Part shown: in pieces, positions 56,054 to 64,000 of the stretch | Layout of the letters: the number at the start of each line of letters is the position of its first letter | How positions within the stretch are numbered: position 1 is the first letter of the stretch | Source of the DNA: Hymenobacter artigasi | Lineage (GTDB): Bacteria > Bacteroidota > Bacteroidia > Cytophagales > Hymenobacteraceae | Assembly: GCF_012275535.1 (NCBI RefSeq) | Contig: NZ_JAAVTK010000003.1 | Span: forward strand, 124,001-188,000 | DNA: 64,000 nt | Reading direction: 5' to 3' | Notes under the pieces: model-generated | The model's input: only the letters and a program-made list of their open reading frames with translations | What the model was told of the DNA's origin: nothing | Databases searched by the model: none | Made by a program: the position numbers and the translations under genes

Positions 56054-57499
56054 CTAGCCCACCTCAATGGTGTAGGCGGCCGTGAAAACCTGCCCGGGCT
56101 CCAGGGTCAGGATGCCTTCTTTCTCGCTGAGCTCGCCGGGCTTGCCGGCGGCGCTGGCGATGCCGTGCCAGGGCTCGACACACACGAAACTGGCCCCCGG
56201 GCCTTTGGTCCAGAGGCCTAGGTAGGGAAAGCCATCGAACTGAAAGCGTACGAAATGGGCCGACTTGCGCGAACGCAGCGTGAGACCGGAGAAATCGTAG
56301 TGCTTGAAAACCAGCGCATCGTCGGCAAACAGGCGGTAGGTGAGCGGTAGCTGGCGCGCCTGGGTGAGCACGGGGGCCGTTAGGCCTGTGAGCAGGCCAC
56401 CGGCCAGCAGGTGGCGCTCCAGGGTCACGGGATGGTCGAACTCGAAGTAGTAATCCTCGAACTTTTCGTCCGGGCTGAGGGGGCAGCGCACGGCCGGGTG
56501 CGCCCCGATGCTGAAAAGCAATGGCGCATCGGTGGCGGGGTTGCGCACGTCCCAGCGCACGGTGAGCTCGGCATCGCGCAGGGTGTAGGTGATGGTGAGC
56601 TCGAAGGCGAAGGGAAATATGGCGCGGGTGGTTTCGTCGTGCTGGAGGCGGAACACCAGCTCGGTGGCCGTGTGGCGCAGTACGGCAAACTCCTGGTCGC
56701 GGGCGAAACCGTGCTGCGGCAGCTTGTAGTCGCGGCCCTCGTAGGAGTAGGCATCGTTGGGCAGGCGGCCCACCAGCGGGAATAGCACGGGCGCATGCCG
56801 GGCCCACACGGCGGGGTCGGCGGGCCAGATGTATTCGAGGTCGTCGGCGGTGGTGCGCAGGCTGGTGAGCTCGGCCCCACGGGCGGCAAACGTGGCCTGG
56901 CAGGCGGGCGTATTGAGGGTGTAGTGGGTGGTGCGGTACGACATGCGGGGTTCTTCTAAAACGTGAGCCGAGGGCTGCGCGGCCGTGCGCAGCAACTCAT
57001 CAACCAGAAAGCGGGCCTGGGCGAAGCGGCGCTCGCCGGAACCGGAAATTTCGGCAAAGTTGGCCATGCGCTCGCTTAGCTCGCGCCGGTACAGGTCGTA
57101 GAAATGCTGGCGCAGGTGCGGATGCTCGCGCAGGGGGTCGGGCTCCCAGGGCAGGTCTACGCCCATGAGCAGGGCCAGGTCGTACTGCTGCTCGTCGATG
57201 GTGCGCAGAATCCATTCGGGACAGGAGCCGAAGGAATGTTCGGCCCATATCTTTATCACCAGCAGGTCGCTATCGCAGAACACCAGGTTGTTGTGGGCGC
57301 GGGTGGCGGCTTCGGCTTCGGCCGCGAGCTGGCCGCGGGCTATTTCCTCCAGGTCTTCGGGCGTATAGTGCGGGCCGGACTGGGCCAGGTATTCGCGGGC
57401 AAACTCGGGGGCAAAAGAGGTGCCGTAGTGCGCTGCCAACTGGGCAGCTAAGGTCGATTTGCCCGTGGATTCCGGGCCGGTGAGGGAAACGCGCAGCAA
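56054..57499 (-). CDS. fusion of a nicotinamide-riboside-kinase-like ATPase with an aldose 1-epimerase-like domain
   Basis: A 481-residue frame starting at TTG (57499), just after an in-frame TAA. Residues 1-175 are the NadR-type P-loop kinase: Walker A GPESTGKST (8-16), PEFAREYL (31-38), FCDSDLLVIKIWAE (74-87) and DLPWEPDPLREHP. Residues 186-481 are a LacX/GalM-type mutarotase: NTPACQATFAARGAELTSLR, APVLFPLVGRLPNDAY, GAHPAVRCPLSP and FVCVEPWHGIAS. Met186 would be the natural start of a separate epimerase, so the fusion probably arose by loss of the kinase stop codon. It follows pnuC by 136 bases, which points to nicotinamide riboside as kinase substrate. The meaning of the epimerase part is unknown. 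Confidence 0.82.
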   Translation of the reverse strand: MLRVSLTGPESTGKSTLAAQLAAHYGTSFAPEFAREYLAQSGPHYTPEDLEEIARGQLAAEAEAATRAHNNLVFCDSDLLVIKIWAEHSFGSCPEWILRTIDEQQYDLALLMGVDLPWEPDPLREHPHLRQHFYDLYRRELSERMANFAEISGSGERRFAQARFLVDELLRTAAQPSAHVLEEPRMSYRTTHYTLNTPACQATFAARGAELTSLRTTADDLEYIWPADPAVWARHAPVLFPLVGRLPNDAYSYEGRDYKLPQHGFARDQEFAVLRHTATELVFRLQHDETTRAIFPFAFELTITYTLRDAELTVRWDVRNPATDAPLLFSIGAHPAVRCPLSPDEKFEDYYFEFDHPVTLERHLLAGGLLTGLTAPVLTQARQLPLTYRLFADDALVFKHYDFSGLTLRSRKSAHFVRFQFDGFPYLGLWTKGPGASFVCVEPWHGIASAAGKPGELSEKEGILTLEPGQVFTAAYTIEVG

Positions 57500-57635
57500 C
57501 TTACAGGGGGTGGAAAACGGATGCAGGAAAAAGAGAGGGAAGCAATGGCAACCATACGCCGGAAGCCATTATCTGGGTGGATAATGGGGGTGCCTCCCGG
57601 CATAACAAATCAACGTAACAATAGTCTGCCGCTGT

Positions 57636-58283
57636 TTAGCCGGCAACGGGTGCGGGCAATGCGGCTACGGGCCGGGCCAGCTCGCGCCGCCACTGCCAGT
57701 AGCCGTAGGCAGCCAGCCCCAGGTAGAGGGCGTAGAGTATGCTGGTGGGGTACAGGTCTTTGTACCAGAGCACGGGCACGTAAATCAGGTCGACCAGTAT
57801 CCAAATCAGCCAGTTTTCGAGGCGCTTGCGAGTGAGCAGGTACTGGGCCACGATGCTGCCGGCAGTGGTGAAGCTGTCGAGGTGGGGCAGCGAGGCATCG
57901 GTGTTATAATGAAGGTAGTAGCCAAAGCCCAGCGTGAAGGCCACCACGAACACCGCGCCCAGCAGCCACTCGCGGCGGGTGGCGTGCGTCACGCCCAGCT
58001 CGGTGGCATTGCGCCCGCCATACAGCCACTCGTACCAGCCGTAGAGGCTCAGCACGATGAACAGGACCTGGAGGTAGCAGTCGGAATAGAGCCGCGCCCG
58101 GTAATAGACAAAAACGTAGAGCAGGCAGCTGATAATGGCCACCGGGAAGTTCCAGATGGACTCGCGCGCGGCCAGCCACACGCAGGCAAACCCCGTAACC
58201 ACGGCCACCAGCTCCAGCGGGGTGGTGGCGTGCCAGTACTGCACAAAAGAGGTCGGAATATCGAGCAACAAAAGAGCAAACAC
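57636..58283 (-). CDS. pnuC: PnuC-family nicotinamide riboside transporter
   Basis: A 215-residue protein with seven hydrophobic helices of the PnuC family: WNFPVAIISCLLYVFVYYRARLYSDCYLQVLFIVLSLYGWYEW (about 44-86) and the C-terminal NWLIWILVDLIYVPVLWYKDLYPTSILYALYLGLAAYGYWQW. Facilitates entry of nicotinamide riboside, trapped by phosphorylation. Thiamin-specific PnuT proteins look similar, but there is no TPP riboswitch here and an NR-kinase-like domain is encoded next. The start is a GTG at 58283. Probably one operon with the kinase-epimerase fusion. Confidence 0.85.
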   Translation of the reverse strand: MFALLLLDIPTSFVQYWHATTPLELVAVVTGFACVWLAARESIWNFPVAIISCLLYVFVYYRARLYSDCYLQVLFIVLSLYGWYEWLYGGRNATELGVTHATRREWLLGAVFVVAFTLGFGYYLHYNTDASLPHLDSFTTAGSIVAQYLLTRKRLENWLIWILVDLIYVPVLWYKDLYPTSILYALYLGLAAYGYWQWRRELARPVAALPAPVAG

Positions 58284-58329
58284 GCGGGCAGGTCCTGATA
58301 GGAAGCTGCAAGGTAGGGCGCGGCGGGCC

Positions 58330-58337
58330 TATTTTTG
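58330..58337 (+). promoter_or_regulatory. -7 box of the rhodanese gene
   Basis: TATTTTTG matches the -7 consensus 19 bases before the ATG at 58357; no clear -33 TTG. Confidence 0.35.
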
Positions 58338-58356
58338 TCGTTCAACTCCCCGCATT

Positions 58357-58689
58357 ATGCAAAACAGCCCCCTCGAAATCAGCCCCGAAGACCTGCACCG
58401 CCGCCTGCAGGCCGGCGACGACATTCAGCTCATCGACGTGCGCGAGGAAATGGAGTTCGAGTACTGCCACCTGCCCGGCAGCCTGCTGCTGCCCCTGGAC
58501 GAGCTGCCGCGCCGCGCCGCCGAAATCCGCACCGAAGGGCCGGTGGTGGTTATTTGCCACCAGGGCGTGCGCTCGGCCCACGCCCTGGGCTACCTGCGCC
58601 AGCGCCTGGGCCGCACCAACGTCATCAACCTGCGCGGCGGCGTCGATGCCTGGGCCTTGCGAGTCGACCCGGCGTTTCCCACGTACTAG
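58357..58689 (+). CDS. single-domain rhodanese
   Basis: A 110-residue sulfurtransferase. The domain fills the protein; the active-site Cys is in VVVICHQGVRSAH (about 66-78), and DVREEMEFEYCHLPGSLLLPL is the usual first motif. It has a -7 box 19 bases upstream. It may move persulfide sulfur or act in cyanide or redox detoxification; no neighbour fixes its role. The frame extends far upstream but over the pnuC gene on the other strand, so the ATG at 58357 is chosen. Confidence 0.88.
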   Translation: MQNSPLEISPEDLHRRLQAGDDIQLIDVREEMEFEYCHLPGSLLLPLDELPRRAAEIRTEGPVVVICHQGVRSAHALGYLRQRLGRTNVINLRGGVDAWALRVDPAFPTY

Positions 58690-58751
58690 GCCGAGCCGCG
58701 GCCGCCACTTGCCGGGGTTTGTTGTTATACTGCCAACCGCCGCCGCCCCTC

Positions 58752-59540
58752 ATGCCTGATTTTCCGCTGCCCACCAGCCCCGCGCCTTCTCCCCACGCCC
58801 CTACCCTCTCGGACCGCCTGGCCCTGCGCGAGCGGCCCATGGGCAAGCCCCTGCTGCGCCAGCAGTGGAGCGACCTTCTGTTTCTGCACTGGCCCGTGCC
58901 GGCCGAGCTGCTGCAGCCGCACCTGCCGCCTCGCCTCAAAATTGATACCCACGACGGCATGGCCTGGCTGGCCATCGTGCCGTTTGAGATGAGCAAAGTG
59001 CGCACCCGCTTCACCCCGCCGGTGCCCGGCACGCACCAGTTTCTGGAGCTGAACGTACGGACTTACGTGCATCTGGATGGGGTGCCGGGCGTGTGGTTTT
59101 TCTCGCTCGATGCCACCAATGCGCTGGCTGTGTGGGTGGCGCGCATGTTTTTCAACCTGCCCTACCTGCGCGCCACCATGCGCATGGAAAGCCCCAGCGC
59201 CGATTTGCGGCAGTTCACGGCCCTGCGTACTCACGGCGGGGCCCCGCCCGCCAGCTTCCGCGCCACCTGGAAAATAGGGGCCCCGCTGCCGCCCGCCGAG
59301 CCCGGCTCGCTGGCATTTTTCCTCACCGAGCGGTATGCGCTCTACACCAGCAACAAGGCCCAAACCAAGCTCTACCGGGGCCGGATAGCGCACACGCAGT
59401 GGCCGCTCCACACGGCCCAGGTCCTGCACCTGGAGTCGACCCTGATTGAGGGCCACGGCCTGCCCACGCCGGCCGGCCCGCCGGTAGTGCACGCCGGTGG
59501 CCCCGTGCAGGTGGAGCTGTGGCCCATGCAGCGGGTGTAA
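58752..59540 (+). CDS. DUF2071 (YqjF) family protein
   Basis: A 262-residue protein matching DUF2071: QQWSDLLFLHWPVPAELLQPHLPPRLKIDTHDGMAWLAIVPFEMSKVR (about 36-83), ELNVRTYV, GVWFFSLDATNALAVWVARMFFNLPYLRA and FLTERYALYT. The fold is related to acetoacetate decarboxylase-like proteins, but function is unknown. I start at the ATG at 58752; the longer frame overlaps the rhodanese gene. It ends 9 bases before hrpB and is probably cotranscribed with it. Confidence 0.85.
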   Translation: MPDFPLPTSPAPSPHAPTLSDRLALRERPMGKPLLRQQWSDLLFLHWPVPAELLQPHLPPRLKIDTHDGMAWLAIVPFEMSKVRTRFTPPVPGTHQFLELNVRTYVHLDGVPGVWFFSLDATNALAVWVARMFFNLPYLRATMRMESPSADLRQFTALRTHGGAPPASFRATWKIGAPLPPAEPGSLAFFLTERYALYTSNKAQTKLYRGRIAHTQWPLHTAQVLHLESTLIEGHGLPTPAGPPVVHAGGPVQVELWPMQRV

Positions 59541-59549
59541 TTTTGGGCA

Positions 59550-62240
59550 GTGAATAAGCCATTCGTCCTGCCACCCCTCCCCGATTTGCCCATCCTTGCG
59601 GCGCTGCCTGCGCTGCGGGCCGCCCTGGCGGCCAACAGCCGCGTGGTGCTGGAAGCGCCGCCCGGCGCGGGCAAAACCACCGTGGTGCCGCTGGAGCTGC
59701 TGGCCGCCGAATGGCGCAACCCCGACGATAAAATTCTGGTGCTGGAACCGCGCCAGCTGGCCGTGCGCGGCGCGGCCGCCCGCCTGGCCCAGCTGCTGGG
59801 CGAGCCCGTGGGCCGCACCATCGGCTACCGCGTGCGCCTCGACAGCAAAGTGAGCAAGGACACCCGCGTGGAAGTCATCACCGAAGGCATTCTCACGCGC
59901 ATGATTCAGGATGACCCGGCGCTGGAGGGCGTGGCCGCCGTGGTGTTCGATGAATTCCACGAGCGGAGCCTGAACGCTGATTTGGGCCTGGCGCTGGCGC
60001 TGGATGCGCAGGCCGTGCTGCGGCCCGAGCTGCGCATTTTGATAATGAGCGCCACGCTGGAAGCCCAGCGGCTGGGCCAGTGGCTGCCCGCGCCGGTGGT
60101 GTCGTCGGCCGGTTTTCTGTTTCCGATTGACACGCACTACCTCGACCCGCGCCGTGCCTCGGCCCTGCCCAACAAGCCCAACGAGCGGCTGGCCGAGCTG
60201 GTGCCCAAGCAGGTGCGGGAGGCGCTGACCACACATCCGGAAGGTGATATTCTGGTGTTCCTGCCCGGCGTGGGCGATTTGCAGCGCAGCGCCCGCAAGC
60301 TCGAATCATTGGCCGATAACATCGACCTGCACCTGCTGCACGGCGAATTGCCCCTCGAAACCCAGGACGCTGCCTTGCGCCCCGCCAAAGCCGGCCGGCG
60401 CAAGGTCATCCTCGCCACCAGCATTGCCGAAACCAGCCTCACCATCGAGGGCGTGCGGGTGGTAATTGACGGCGGCTTTGCGCGGGTGCCACGCTTCGTG
60501 CCGCGCACCGGCTTCACCACTCTCGAAACCGTGCCCGTGGCCCGCGCCGCCGCCGACCAGCGCCGGGGCCGCGCCGGCCGCCTCGGCCCCGGCACCTGCT
60601 ACCGCCTCTGGACCGAAGCCGAGCACCACAACCTGCCCGCCCATCGCCCGCCCGAAATCCACACCGCCGACCTCAGCAGCCTTGCCCTGGAGCTGGCCCT
60701 TTGGGGCGCGGCTGAGCCTACGAGTTTGCGCTGGCTGGATGTGCCACCGGCCGCCGCGTTCGGGCAGGCGCAGGAATTGTTGGTCAGGTTGGGAGCTTTG
60801 GAATTAATTAAAAATGAAGAATTAAAAATTAAAAATGAGGGCGATAAAGCGGGCGAAACCGGTGCTCAGCAACCCATTTTTAATTCCTCATTTTTAATTT
60901 TTAATTCCCCTGTAAAACCGACCCCCCACGGCCGCCAATTAGCTACCCTGGGCCTGCCGCCCCGCCTCGGCCACCTCGTGGTGCGCGGCCAGGAGCTGGG
61001 CCACGGCGCGGCCGCCGCCTCCCTGGCCGCTTTGCTGGCCGAGCGCGACCTGCTGCGATGGGCCGCCCCTACCGACACCCGCCCCGCTCCGCCCGACCTG
61101 CGCCTGCGCCTCGAAGCGCTGCAAAGTGGCCGCCCGCCCCTGCCCGGCCTGGCCCTGCACCACGCCACGCTACAACGGGTGCGCGACGTGGCCCGCAACC
61201 TCACCGGCCGCCTGGGCAAGCCGGCCAACTCACCAACCCACCAATCCACCCACCCACCCGTGGGGCTGCTCACCGCGCTGGCCTACCCCGACCGGCTGGC
61301 CCAGCGCGAAACCCACGACCGCCTGCGCCTGGTAACCGGCCAGCGCGTGAGCCTGAACACCACCGACGTAGACCCGCAAGCCACATTTTTCGCGGTGGCG
61401 CACCTGGCGGGCACGGCCTCGGCGCCACGGGCCACGCTGGCCGCGCCGCTGGGTCAGGATGAATTGGAGCTGGCCTTCGCCGACCAGATTACAACCACCG
61501 ACGAAGTGCGCTACGACGCCACCACCCAGCGCGTGACCGGCCGCCGCGTGCGCCGCCTGGGCGCGCTGCTGCTCGATGAAAAAGTAATCGGCCAGCCCGA
61601 TGCGGTGCTGGTGGCGCGGGCCTTGCTCGATTATTTGCAGGAAGCCGGCGTGAGCAAGCTGAACTGGACGCCCGCTGCCCGTCAGCTCCAGCAGCGGCTG
61701 GCGTTTCTGGGGCAGCACTTCCCCGTTGCCGAAGGGGCGGAGGCGTGGCCGGCATTTGATGATGCCACACTAGCACTGGAGCTGGCCGACTGGCTCGGCC
61801 CGCACCTCGCCGGCCTCAAAACCCTCGACCAGGTGCAGCGCCTCGACCTCTACGAGCCGCTGTTAGCCCGCCTACCCGGCGGCTGGAACCAGCGCCAAGA
61901 GCTGGACCGCCTCGCCCCGGCCGCGCTCGAAGTGCCCAGCGGCTCGCACATCACCCTGGATTACAGCGACGCCGCCGCCCCGGTGCTGGCCGTGAAGCTC
62001 CAGGAGTTATTCGGCCTCACCGAAACGCCAACGGTGATGGCCGGGCGCGTGCCGCTGCTGCTGCATCTGCTCTCGCCCGGCGGCCGCCCGGCGCAGGTAA
62101 CGCGCGACTTGCGCAGCTTCTGGGAGAAGGGCTACTTTGAAGTGCGCAAGGATTTGAAGGGGCGCTACCCGCGCCACCCCTGGCCCGACAAGCCGATGGA
62201 GCACATTCCGACCAAACTTACCAAGCGGCGGCTGGGATAA
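59550..62240 (+). CDS. hrpB: ATP-dependent helicase HrpB with an in-frame repeat insertion
   Basis: An 896-residue DEAH-type helicase starting at GTG (59550). Walker A PPGAGKTT (37-44), DEFH at 134-137 (FDEFHERSLNADL), SATLE, the C-terminal helicase motifs (ATSIAETSLTIEGVRVVIDGG and QRRGRAGRLGPGTCYRLW) and the HrpB_C domain are all clear. Function in bacteria is little known. Two stretches look foreign: residues about 418-455 (AT-rich inverted repeat, sequence IKNEELKIKNEG and SSFLIFNSP) and a THQST string near 563-567 encoded by the same 16-mer as in the hybrid kinase. The frame is kept through both. Confidence 0.92.
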   Translation: MNKPFVLPPLPDLPILAALPALRAALAANSRVVLEAPPGAGKTTVVPLELLAAEWRNPDDKILVLEPRQLAVRGAAARLAQLLGEPVGRTIGYRVRLDSKVSKDTRVEVITEGILTRMIQDDPALEGVAAVVFDEFHERSLNADLGLALALDAQAVLRPELRILIMSATLEAQRLGQWLPAPVVSSAGFLFPIDTHYLDPRRASALPNKPNERLAELVPKQVREALTTHPEGDILVFLPGVGDLQRSARKLESLADNIDLHLLHGELPLETQDAALRPAKAGRRKVILATSIAETSLTIEGVRVVIDGGFARVPRFVPRTGFTTLETVPVARAAADQRRGRAGRLGPGTCYRLWTEAEHHNLPAHRPPEIHTADLSSLALELALWGAAEPTSLRWLDVPPAAAFGQAQELLVRLGALELIKNEELKIKNEGDKAGETGAQQPIFNSSFLIFNSPVKPTPHGRQLATLGLPPRLGHLVVRGQELGHGAAAASLAALLAERDLLRWAAPTDTRPAPPDLRLRLEALQSGRPPLPGLALHHATLQRVRDVARNLTGRLGKPANSPTHQSTHPPVGLLTALAYPDRLAQRETHDRLRLVTGQRVSLNTTDVDPQATFFAVAHLAGTASAPRATLAAPLGQDELELAFADQITTTDEVRYDATTQRVTGRRVRRLGALLLDEKVIGQPDAVLVARALLDYLQEAGVSKLNWTPAARQLQQRLAFLGQHFPVAEGAEAWPAFDDATLALELADWLGPHLAGLKTLDQVQRLDLYEPLLARLPGGWNQRQELDRLAPAALEVPSGSHITLDYSDAAAPVLAVKLQELFGLTETPTVMAGRVPLLLHLLSPGGRPAQVTRDLRSFWEKGYFEVRKDLKGRYPRHPWPDKPMEHIPTKLTKRRLG
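60801..60909. repeat. AT-rich word-type inverted repeat inside hrpB
   Basis: Arms 60801-60839 and 60875-60909 consist of AATTAAAAATGA words and pair imperfectly. It is a sharp AT island in a GC-rich gene, reads in frame and lies between the helicase core and the HrpB-specific C-terminal region. Confidence 0.8.
61236..61251 (+). repeat. word-type string shared with the hybrid kinase
   Basis: AACCCACCAATCCACC, identical to 16 bases at 11055-11070 and read in the same frame (THQST). It is flanked by more CACC words (TCACC before, CACCCACCC after). Confidence 0.6.
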
Positions 62241-62651
62241 TAGGGCTTCCGCACCAAACATGGCGCATTAGATTTGCCCGGCCCTTTAGGGCCGGGATGC
62301 TGGGTTCGTCCCTTCTTTTGGAGCTTGGAGCTTTAGCCCATGCGCAGCCTGAAAATACCCTGGACTAAAGCCCCGAAACAACGTTGGCCTTGAATCCCGG
62401 CGCTAAAGCGCCGGGCAAAATCCGGCAACCAATTTGGTGCATAAGCCCTGCCAGCAGGCGACATATCGGTAGTAAAGCCAGTAAAAAAAGGTCAAAGCCC
62501 CAACGGGGCGACATTCGTTGGACGAGTGTCGACCCGTTGGGGCTTTATGGCTCATTACGCTGATTCTTCTACCGATATGCCGCTCCGCTGGGACTTAACC
62601 AGCTACTCCGCAACTTGGACTACGGATTCTGCGCGCGCGGCCCGGGCTACG
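62241..62651. other. intergenic region with two nested palindromes
   Basis: No gene in 411 bases. Left element: GCACCAAA/TTTGGTGC outer arms, then TTTGCCCGGC and its complement, then GGCCCTTTAGGGCC and GGCGCTAAAGCGCC hairpins. Right element (62462-62579): outer CATATCGGTAG/CTACCGATATG and inner AAAGCCCCAACGGG with its complement (62494-62507 and 62533-62546). Both follow the nested plan seen at 34067 and 55857. Confidence 0.7.
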
Positions 62652-64000
62652 CTATTCCGCAGCCGAGGCGCTGGCCGCGACCATGTCGCGAGCTTGGCCG
62701 GCGGCGTCCAGCTCCTGCAGTATCATATCGGCGCACTTTTCGCCGATGACCATGGTGGGGATGTTGCTGTTGCCATTGATGATGATGGGCATGATAGAGG
62801 CATCGGCCACGCGCAGCCCGGCGATGCCGTGCACCTTCAGGGTGTCATCGACCACGGACAGCGCGTCGTGGCCCATTTTGCAAGTGCCCACGGGGTGGTA
62901 AATGGTCATCGTGTAGTCGCGGATGAAGTTTTCGAGGGCTTCGGGCGTGGTCACGTCGGGGCCGGGCAAGTGGCGCTCGCCGCGGTAGGGGGCGAAGGCG
63001 GGCTGCTCGGCAATGGCGAAGGCGGCGGCCACGCTCTGCTTCATCAGCTCCATGTCGTGCGGGTCGCCGTAGTAGTTGGGGTCCACCAGGGCTTTGTCGA
63101 ACGGGTCAGCCGAGTTCAGCGTGACGCTGCCCGTGCTGTGGGGGCGCACCACGCCCGGCAGCAGCGTGTAGCCGTGCCCGGCAGGGTTGCCCGCGCCGTG
63201 ATGAATGAACCAGCTGGGCCCGAAGTGAAACTGAATTTCGGGCGAGCCGTCGATGCCCAAATCAATGAAGCCGCCGGCCTCGCCGATGTTGGAAGTGAGC
63301 ATGCCCATCTGCTCGTTCTGAAAGCGGGCTCCCTGCTCGGGCGACGTGGCATCGGCCAGCGAAACCGGCTGCGTGCAGTGGTAGGCCACGGGCACAAACA
63401 TATGGTCCTGCAGGTTCTGGCCCACGCCGGGCAGGTCGAGCTTCACCTCAATGCCGTGCTGGCGCAGGTGCTCGGCCGGCCCGATGCCCGAGAGCAGCAG
63501 CACCTGCGGCGAGTTGATGGAGCCGCCGCTGAGGATGACTTCGCGGCGGGCCCGCACCTGCTGCGGCTGGCCGTCGTGCATGTAAGCGACGCCCACGCAG
63601 CGGCCGTCCTCAATCAGCAGCTCCGTGACGTGGGCGTGGGTAATGGCGGTGAGGTTTTCGCGCGCCAGGGCGGGGTGCAGGTAGCCGCCGGCGGCGCTGC
63701 ATCGCAGGCCGTTTTTCTGCGTCACCTGGTAGAGGCCGAAGCCGGTTTGCTCGCCGTCGTTGAAGTCGTCGTTGGGGGCGTAGCCGGCCTGGGTGGCGGC
63801 TTCCACGAAGGCCAGGCTCAGGGGGTTGGGGTCGCGCAGGTTGGCGATGTTGATGGGGCCGTTCACGCCGTGGTGGGCGCACTCGCCGCGCTCCTGGTGC
63901 TGGGTTTTGCGGAAGTAGGGCAGCAGGTCCTGGTAGGCCCAGCCCCGGTTGCCCATCTCGGCCCAGCGGTTGTAGTCGTTGGGGTTGCCGCGCATGAAAA
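62652..64000 (-). CDS. GMC-family oxidoreductase (choline dehydrogenase-like), N-terminus cut off
   Basis: At least 449 residues are present; the N-terminal FAD-binding GxGxxG part lies beyond the window. The visible portion has the GMC landmarks: ILSGGSINSPQVLLLSGIGPAEHL (GMC signature 2, about 155-178 of the visible part), RPHSTGSVTL, and the catalytic His region YHPVGTCKMG (His) with NGNSNIPTMVIGEKCADMI. Such enzymes oxidise alcohols using FAD; betaine-aldehyde production from choline is one option, but the substrate is not fixed by the sequence. No bet genes are seen nearby. Confidence 0.88.
   Translation of the reverse strand, partial: FMRGNPNDYNRWAEMGNRGWAYQDLLPYFRKTQHQERGECAHHGVNGPINIANLRDPNPLSLAFVEAATQAGYAPNDDFNDGEQTGFGLYQVTQKNGLRCSAAGGYLHPALARENLTAITHAHVTELLIEDGRCVGVAYMHDGQPQQVRARREVILSGGSINSPQVLLLSGIGPAEHLRQHGIEVKLDLPGVGQNLQDHMFVPVAYHCTQPVSLADATSPEQGARFQNEQMGMLTSNIGEAGGFIDLGIDGSPEIQFHFGPSWFIHHGAGNPAGHGYTLLPGVVRPHSTGSVTLNSADPFDKALVDPNYYGDPHDMELMKQSVAAAFAIAEQPAFAPYRGERHLPGPDVTTPEALENFIRDYTMTIYHPVGTCKMGHDALSVVDDTLKVHGIAGLRVADASIMPIIINGNSNIPTMVIGEKCADMILQELDAAGQARDMVAASASAAE

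Noticed and set aside
57500..57635. Possible second TPP riboswitch near pnuC (GGGGGTGCC at about 57585)
   Set aside because: The CTGAGA and ACCTGA elements are missing on both strands, so the resemblance is by chance.

Overview
The window looks like chromosome of a GC-rich member of the Bacteroidota, most likely Hymenobacter or a close relative. The signs are a SecD-SecF fusion, zinc-free L31, a PD40/OmpA protein built like PorE, a hybrid kinase with a Reg_prop/Y_Y_Y sensor, a carboxypeptidase-like/TonB receptor behind a TPP riboswitch, BatD, and many -33/-7 promoters of the TTG-N17..23-TAnnTTTG type, usually without a Shine-Dalgarno sequence. The genus is an inference. I see no rRNA, tRNA, CRISPR array, insertion sequence or prophage.

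Layout. 1-13.7 kb: a truncated TPR protein, HD hydrolase, MoeB/ThiF-rhodanese, exported acetamidase/formamidase, a TPR protein, the PorE-like protein, and a hybrid kinase (HisKA-REC-Hpt) followed by a LytTR regulator and a PKD protein. 13.9-20.3 kb: the most unusual locus. A helical TPR-like protein is divergent from an exported protein made of 13 copies of GGTGGWGGDI[A/T], which is followed by a peptide-type ABC binding protein and two permeases. An 11-base motif, ATGTCACAATT, occurs twice at each edge of this locus. 21-36 kb: mostly housekeeping genes (sugar-nucleotide reductase, cyclophilin, hemC, holB, GlmU-like, rpmE2, rdgB, udk, secDF, nfu, aroC). 36-44 kb: batD and three tandem pairs of Tat-type ferritin-like proteins, the last pair having lost metal ligands. 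44-53 kb: queG, ruvB, HIRAN, glutaryl-CoA dehydrogenase-like, an APC permease and the thiamin-type TonB receptor. 53-64 kb: a proton-pumping rhodopsin with the retinal-forming oxygenase Blh, an NR kinase-aldose epimerase fusion beside PnuC, rhodanese, DUF2071, HrpB and a truncated GMC oxidoreductase.

The second theme is repeats. Almost every gene border carries a palindrome. Some belong to dispersed families (GCCGAGGCATCTC type; CTGCGAGTCCGCG type). Some are nested double palindromes. Some have arms built from short degenerate words (TTGAGGG, AATTAAAAAT, TAGCTGTTAGC, GGGTAGGA) that bracket a terminator or promoter. The same word-type repeats also lie in frame inside two genes, the hybrid kinase and hrpB, and several genes take their stop codon from a palindrome arm.

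Working together: rhodopsin and Blh form a light-driven proton-pump module; PnuC and the NR kinase form an NAD-precursor uptake module; the TPP riboswitch controls thiamin-type uptake; the hybrid kinase probably signals to the LytTR regulator. The repeat peptide, the peptide importer and the TPR-like protein could form a peptide-signalling or peptide-recycling system, which is a hypothesis and not a demonstrated function.
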